Assembly (NCBI GenBank): GCA_036435485.1
Contig: CM071595.1
Location: forward strand, 1,612,001-1,676,000
DNA: 64,000 nt
Source: Saposhnikovia divaricata
Lineage: Eukaryota > Streptophyta > Magnoliopsida > Apiales > Apiaceae
Reading direction: 5' to 3'
The notes under the pieces were generated by a model. That model ran no database searches and was not told the origin of the DNA. It saw only the letters and a list, made by a program, of their open reading frames with translations. Positions within the stretch are counted from its first letter, which is position 1, and each line of letters begins with the position of its first letter. The position numbers and the translations under genes are program-made. Below are positions 61,780 through 64,000 of this stretch, piece by piece.

Positions 61780-64000
61780 ATATCCCGTGTACTAACCCCT
61801 TTGAGAATTTTCCGAAAACCGAGTTTCGATCATATCAGCTCCGATTCCGGTCCGAACTGCGTCAAATAAAATTTTGTCGAATTCCAATAACCCATAGGAA
61901 CAAAATATGTAAAAATATCCACAAAATGGTCCGACTCGATTTTTAACAATATCCCGTGTACTAACCCCTTTGAGGATTATCCAAAAACCGATTTTTGACT
62001 ATATAAGCTCCGATACAGGTCTGAATTGTGCCAAATAAAATTTCGTTGAATTCCAATAACCCATAGGAACAAAATATTTAAAAATATCAACAAAATGGTC
62101 CGACCCGATTTTTAACAATATCCCGTGTACTAACCCCTTTGAGGATTATCCAAAAACCGAGTTTTGACTATATCAGCTCCGATTCAGGTCTGAATTGCGT
62201 CAAATAAAATTTCGTTGAATTCCAATAACCCATAGGAACAAAATATTTAAAAATATCCACAAAATGGTCCGACCCGATTTTTAACAATATCCCGTGTACT
62301 AACCCCTTTGAAAATTTTCCGAAAACCTAGTTTCGATCATATCAGCTCCGATTCCGGTCTGAATTGCGTCAAATAAAATTTCGTTGAATTCCAATAACCC
62401 ATAGGAACAAAATATTTAGAAATATCCACAAAATGGTCCGACTCGATTTTTAACAATATCCCGTGTACTAACCCCTTTGAGGATTATCCAAAAACCGAGT
62501 TTTGACTATATAAGCTCCGATACAGGTCTGAATTGTGTCAAATAAAATTTCGTTAAATTCCAATAACCCATAGGAACAAAATATTTAAAAATATCAACAA
62601 AATGGTCCGACCCGATTTTTAACAATATCCCGTGTACTAACCCCTTTGAGGATTATCCAAAAACAGAATTTTGACTATATCAGCTCCGATTCAGGTCTGA
62701 ATTGCGTTAAATAAAATTTCGTTGAATTCCAATAACCCATAGGAACAAAATATGTAAAAATATCCTTAAAATGGTCCGACTCTATTTTTAACAATATCCC
62801 GTGTACTAACCACTTTGAGGATTATCCGAAAACCGAGTTTCGTTCATATCACCTCCGATTCAGGTCTGAATTGCGTCAAATAAAATTTCGTTGAATTCCA
62901 ATAACCCATAGGAACAAAATATGTAAAAATATCCTTAAAATGGTCCGACTCGATTTTTAACAATATCCCGTGTACTAACCACTTTGAGGATTATCCAAAA
63001 ACCGAGTTTCGTTCATATCAGCTCCGATTCAGGTCTGAATTGCGTCAAATAAAATTTCGTTGAATTCCAAAAACCCATAGGAACAAAATATTTAAAAATA
63101 TCCATAAAATGGACCGACCCGATTTTTAACAATATCCCGTGTACTAACCCCTTTGAGAATTTTCCGAAAACCGAGTTTCGATCATATCAGCTCCGATTCC
63201 GGTCTGAATTGCGTCAAATAAAATTTCGTTTAATTCCAATAACCCATAGGAACAAAATATGTAAAAATATCCACAAATTGGTCCGACTCGATTTTTAACA
63301 ATATCCCGTGTACTAACCCCTTTGAGGATTATCCAAAAACCGAGTTTTGACTATATAAGCTCCGATACAGGTCTGAATTGTGTCAAATAAAATTTCGTTG
63401 AATTCCAATAATCCATAGGAACAAAATATTTAAAAATATCAACAAAATGGTCCGACCCGATTTTTAACAATATCCCGTGTACTAACCCCTTTGAGGATTA
63501 TCCAAAAACCGAGTTTTGACTATATCAGCTCCGATTCAGGTCTGAATTGCGTCAAATAAAATTTCGTTGAATTCCAATAACCCATAGGAACAAAATATGT
63601 AAAAATATCCTTAAAATGGTCCGACTCGATTTTTAACAATATCCCGTGTACTAACCACTTTGAGGATTATCCGAAAACCGAGTTTCGTTCATATCAGCTC
63701 CGATTCAGGTCTGAATTGCGTCAAATAAAATTTCGTTGAATTCCAATAACCCATAGGAACAAAATATTTAAAAATATCCACAAAATGGTCCGACCCGATT
63801 TTTAACAATATCCCGTGTACTAACCCCTTTGAGAATTTTCCGAAAACCGAGTTTCGATCATATCAGCTCCGATTCCGGTCCGAACTGCGTCAAATAAAAT
63901 TTTATTGAATTCCAATAACCCATAGGAACAGAATATGTAAAAATATCCACAAAATGGTCCGACTCGATTTTTAACAATATCCCGTGTACTAACCCCTTTG
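61552..64000. repeat. Second copy of the 46.0-48.5 kb segment, cut by window end
   Basis: Follows 46,010-48,458 at 15,542 bp offset to the last base. It also carries changes shared with 57.8-59.1 kb at 3,887 bp offset, such as AAAACAGAATTTTGAC (58,776 and 62,663) and GACTCTATTTTT. The first third therefore descends from the 58-kb copy and the rest, after about 63.05 kb where CCAAAAACCC reappears, tracks the 47.5-kb copy. Confidence 0.8.

Larger units (their letters stand above)
1..64000. repeat. 169-bp satellite DNA array filling the window
   Basis: Anchored on ATATCCCGTG, monomers start at 3, 172, 341, 510, 679, 848, 1017, 1186 and so on to 63,977, nearly always 169 bp apart. The total of 63,974 bp equals 379 x 169 minus 77. 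The 77 bp is explained by thirteen 5-bp deletions, one 2-bp deletion (near 54,799), 16 single-base losses and 6 single-base gains that I located. Monomers are all in the same orientation. A hand-counted type A monomer has 37 C, 24 G and 9 CpG on the plus strand. No unique DNA, gene, mobile element or RNA gene interrupts the array and neither edge reaches its end. A homogeneous array of this size with higher-order structure is characteristic of eukaryotic heterochromatin; centromeric, pericentromeric or subtelomeric location cannot be decided from the window. Confidence 0.99.
45394..64000. repeat. Domain 3: 14-, 18- and 21-mer HORs
   Basis: No 5-bp-deletion B monomer occurs here. Markers are CGTTTAATTCC followed by CACAAATTGG, TTTTATTGAATTCC, AACAGAATATG, GCGTAAAATAAAA, TTTTGTCGAATTCC, AAACCTAG with ATTTAGAAATATCC, CCGATTTTTGAC, and A/D, C/A, D/A, B/A and C/B hybrids. 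It shares CACCTCC, GCGTTAAATAAAA and CCGAATTTTGAC with domain 1, so it is closer to domain 1 than to the intervening domain 2. It continues past the window. Confidence 0.78.

Noticed and set aside
1..64000. CRISPR array, because of regular repeats.
   Set aside because: The period is 169 bp with no alternation of constant repeats and unique spacers; the whole monomer is conserved.
1..64000. Telomeric or interstitial telomere repeats in CCAATAACCCATAGG.
   Set aside because: Only a single ACCCA or TAACCC-like word per monomer; no tandem TTAGGG, TTTAGGG or TTAGG run occurs.
1..64000. Mobile element or retroelement insertion in the array.
   Set aside because: Monomer phase is continuous and total length is fully explained by named small indels; no terminal repeats, target duplications or foreign sequence.
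1..64000. rRNA, 5S or tRNA gene clusters, which are also tandem.
   Set aside because: No rRNA or tRNA motifs such as A and B boxes in correct order; the monomer is A+T-rich and lacks conserved RNA-gene stretches.
1..64000. Naming the species or satellite family from the 169-bp length.
   Set aside because: Satellites near 160-180 bp are common in plants, insects and vertebrates; length alone does not identify one, and I do not recognise this monomer sequence with certainty.

Overview
The whole 64-kb window is one uninterrupted satellite DNA array. From the first to the last base it is a head-to-tail repeat with a 169-bp monomer, about 36% G+C (61 of 169 bases in a hand-counted type A monomer). 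I found no protein-coding gene, RNA gene, transposon, CRISPR array or unique sequence. Every monomer can be anchored on the phrase ATATCCCGTG. The first anchor is at 3 and the last at 63,977; 379 periods of 169 bp minus 77 bp of net small indels that I can point to account exactly for that distance, so there is no room for a foreign insertion. Such an array is typical of eukaryotic constitutive heterochromatin (centromeric, pericentromeric or subtelomeric). The species cannot be named from the sequence. CpG is not depleted, which hints at a young array or a lightly methylated genome, but this is weak evidence.

Monomers fall into four types that follow one another in the fixed order A-B-C-D, giving a basic 676-bp tetramer. 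Heads (offset about 15-60 from the anchor) and tails (offset about 125-165) each carry diagnostic bases. Larger higher-order repeats (HORs) are built from this cycle. Most are not multiples of four, because hybrid monomers (head of one type, tail of another) or skipped types break the cycle: 7-, 8-, 9-, 10-, 11-, 12-, 14-, 18-, 21- and 23-mers are present.

Three domains can be drawn. Domain 1 (1-15,549) has three 1,691-bp decamers in tandem, a displaced fourth decamer, two 2,027-bp dodecamers and a truncated decamer. Domain 2 (15,550-45,393) is marked by a private 5-bp deletion variant of type B (13 copies). It is dominated by a 13,154-bp superblock (about 15,400-28,553) followed by a second copy shortened to 8,767 bp (about 28,554-37,320), then by nonamers of 1,516 bp inside a duplicated 3,877-bp unit. 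Domain 3 (45,394-64,000) has 14-, 18- and 21-mers rich in hybrid monomers; a segment near 46.0-48.5 kb returns at 61.55-64.0 kb, 15,542 bp away. The array continues beyond both window edges.

Nothing works together as genes do here. The structure records nested rounds of unequal exchange or segmental duplication at monomer, tetramer, HOR and superblock scale. The most unusual sequence-level signals are short dyad-symmetric elements about 30 bp apart inside each monomer, and one dyad whose two arms differ together between A/B and C/D monomers. All positions and lengths are from reading by eye; block edges are good to within about one monomer unless a junction is stated.
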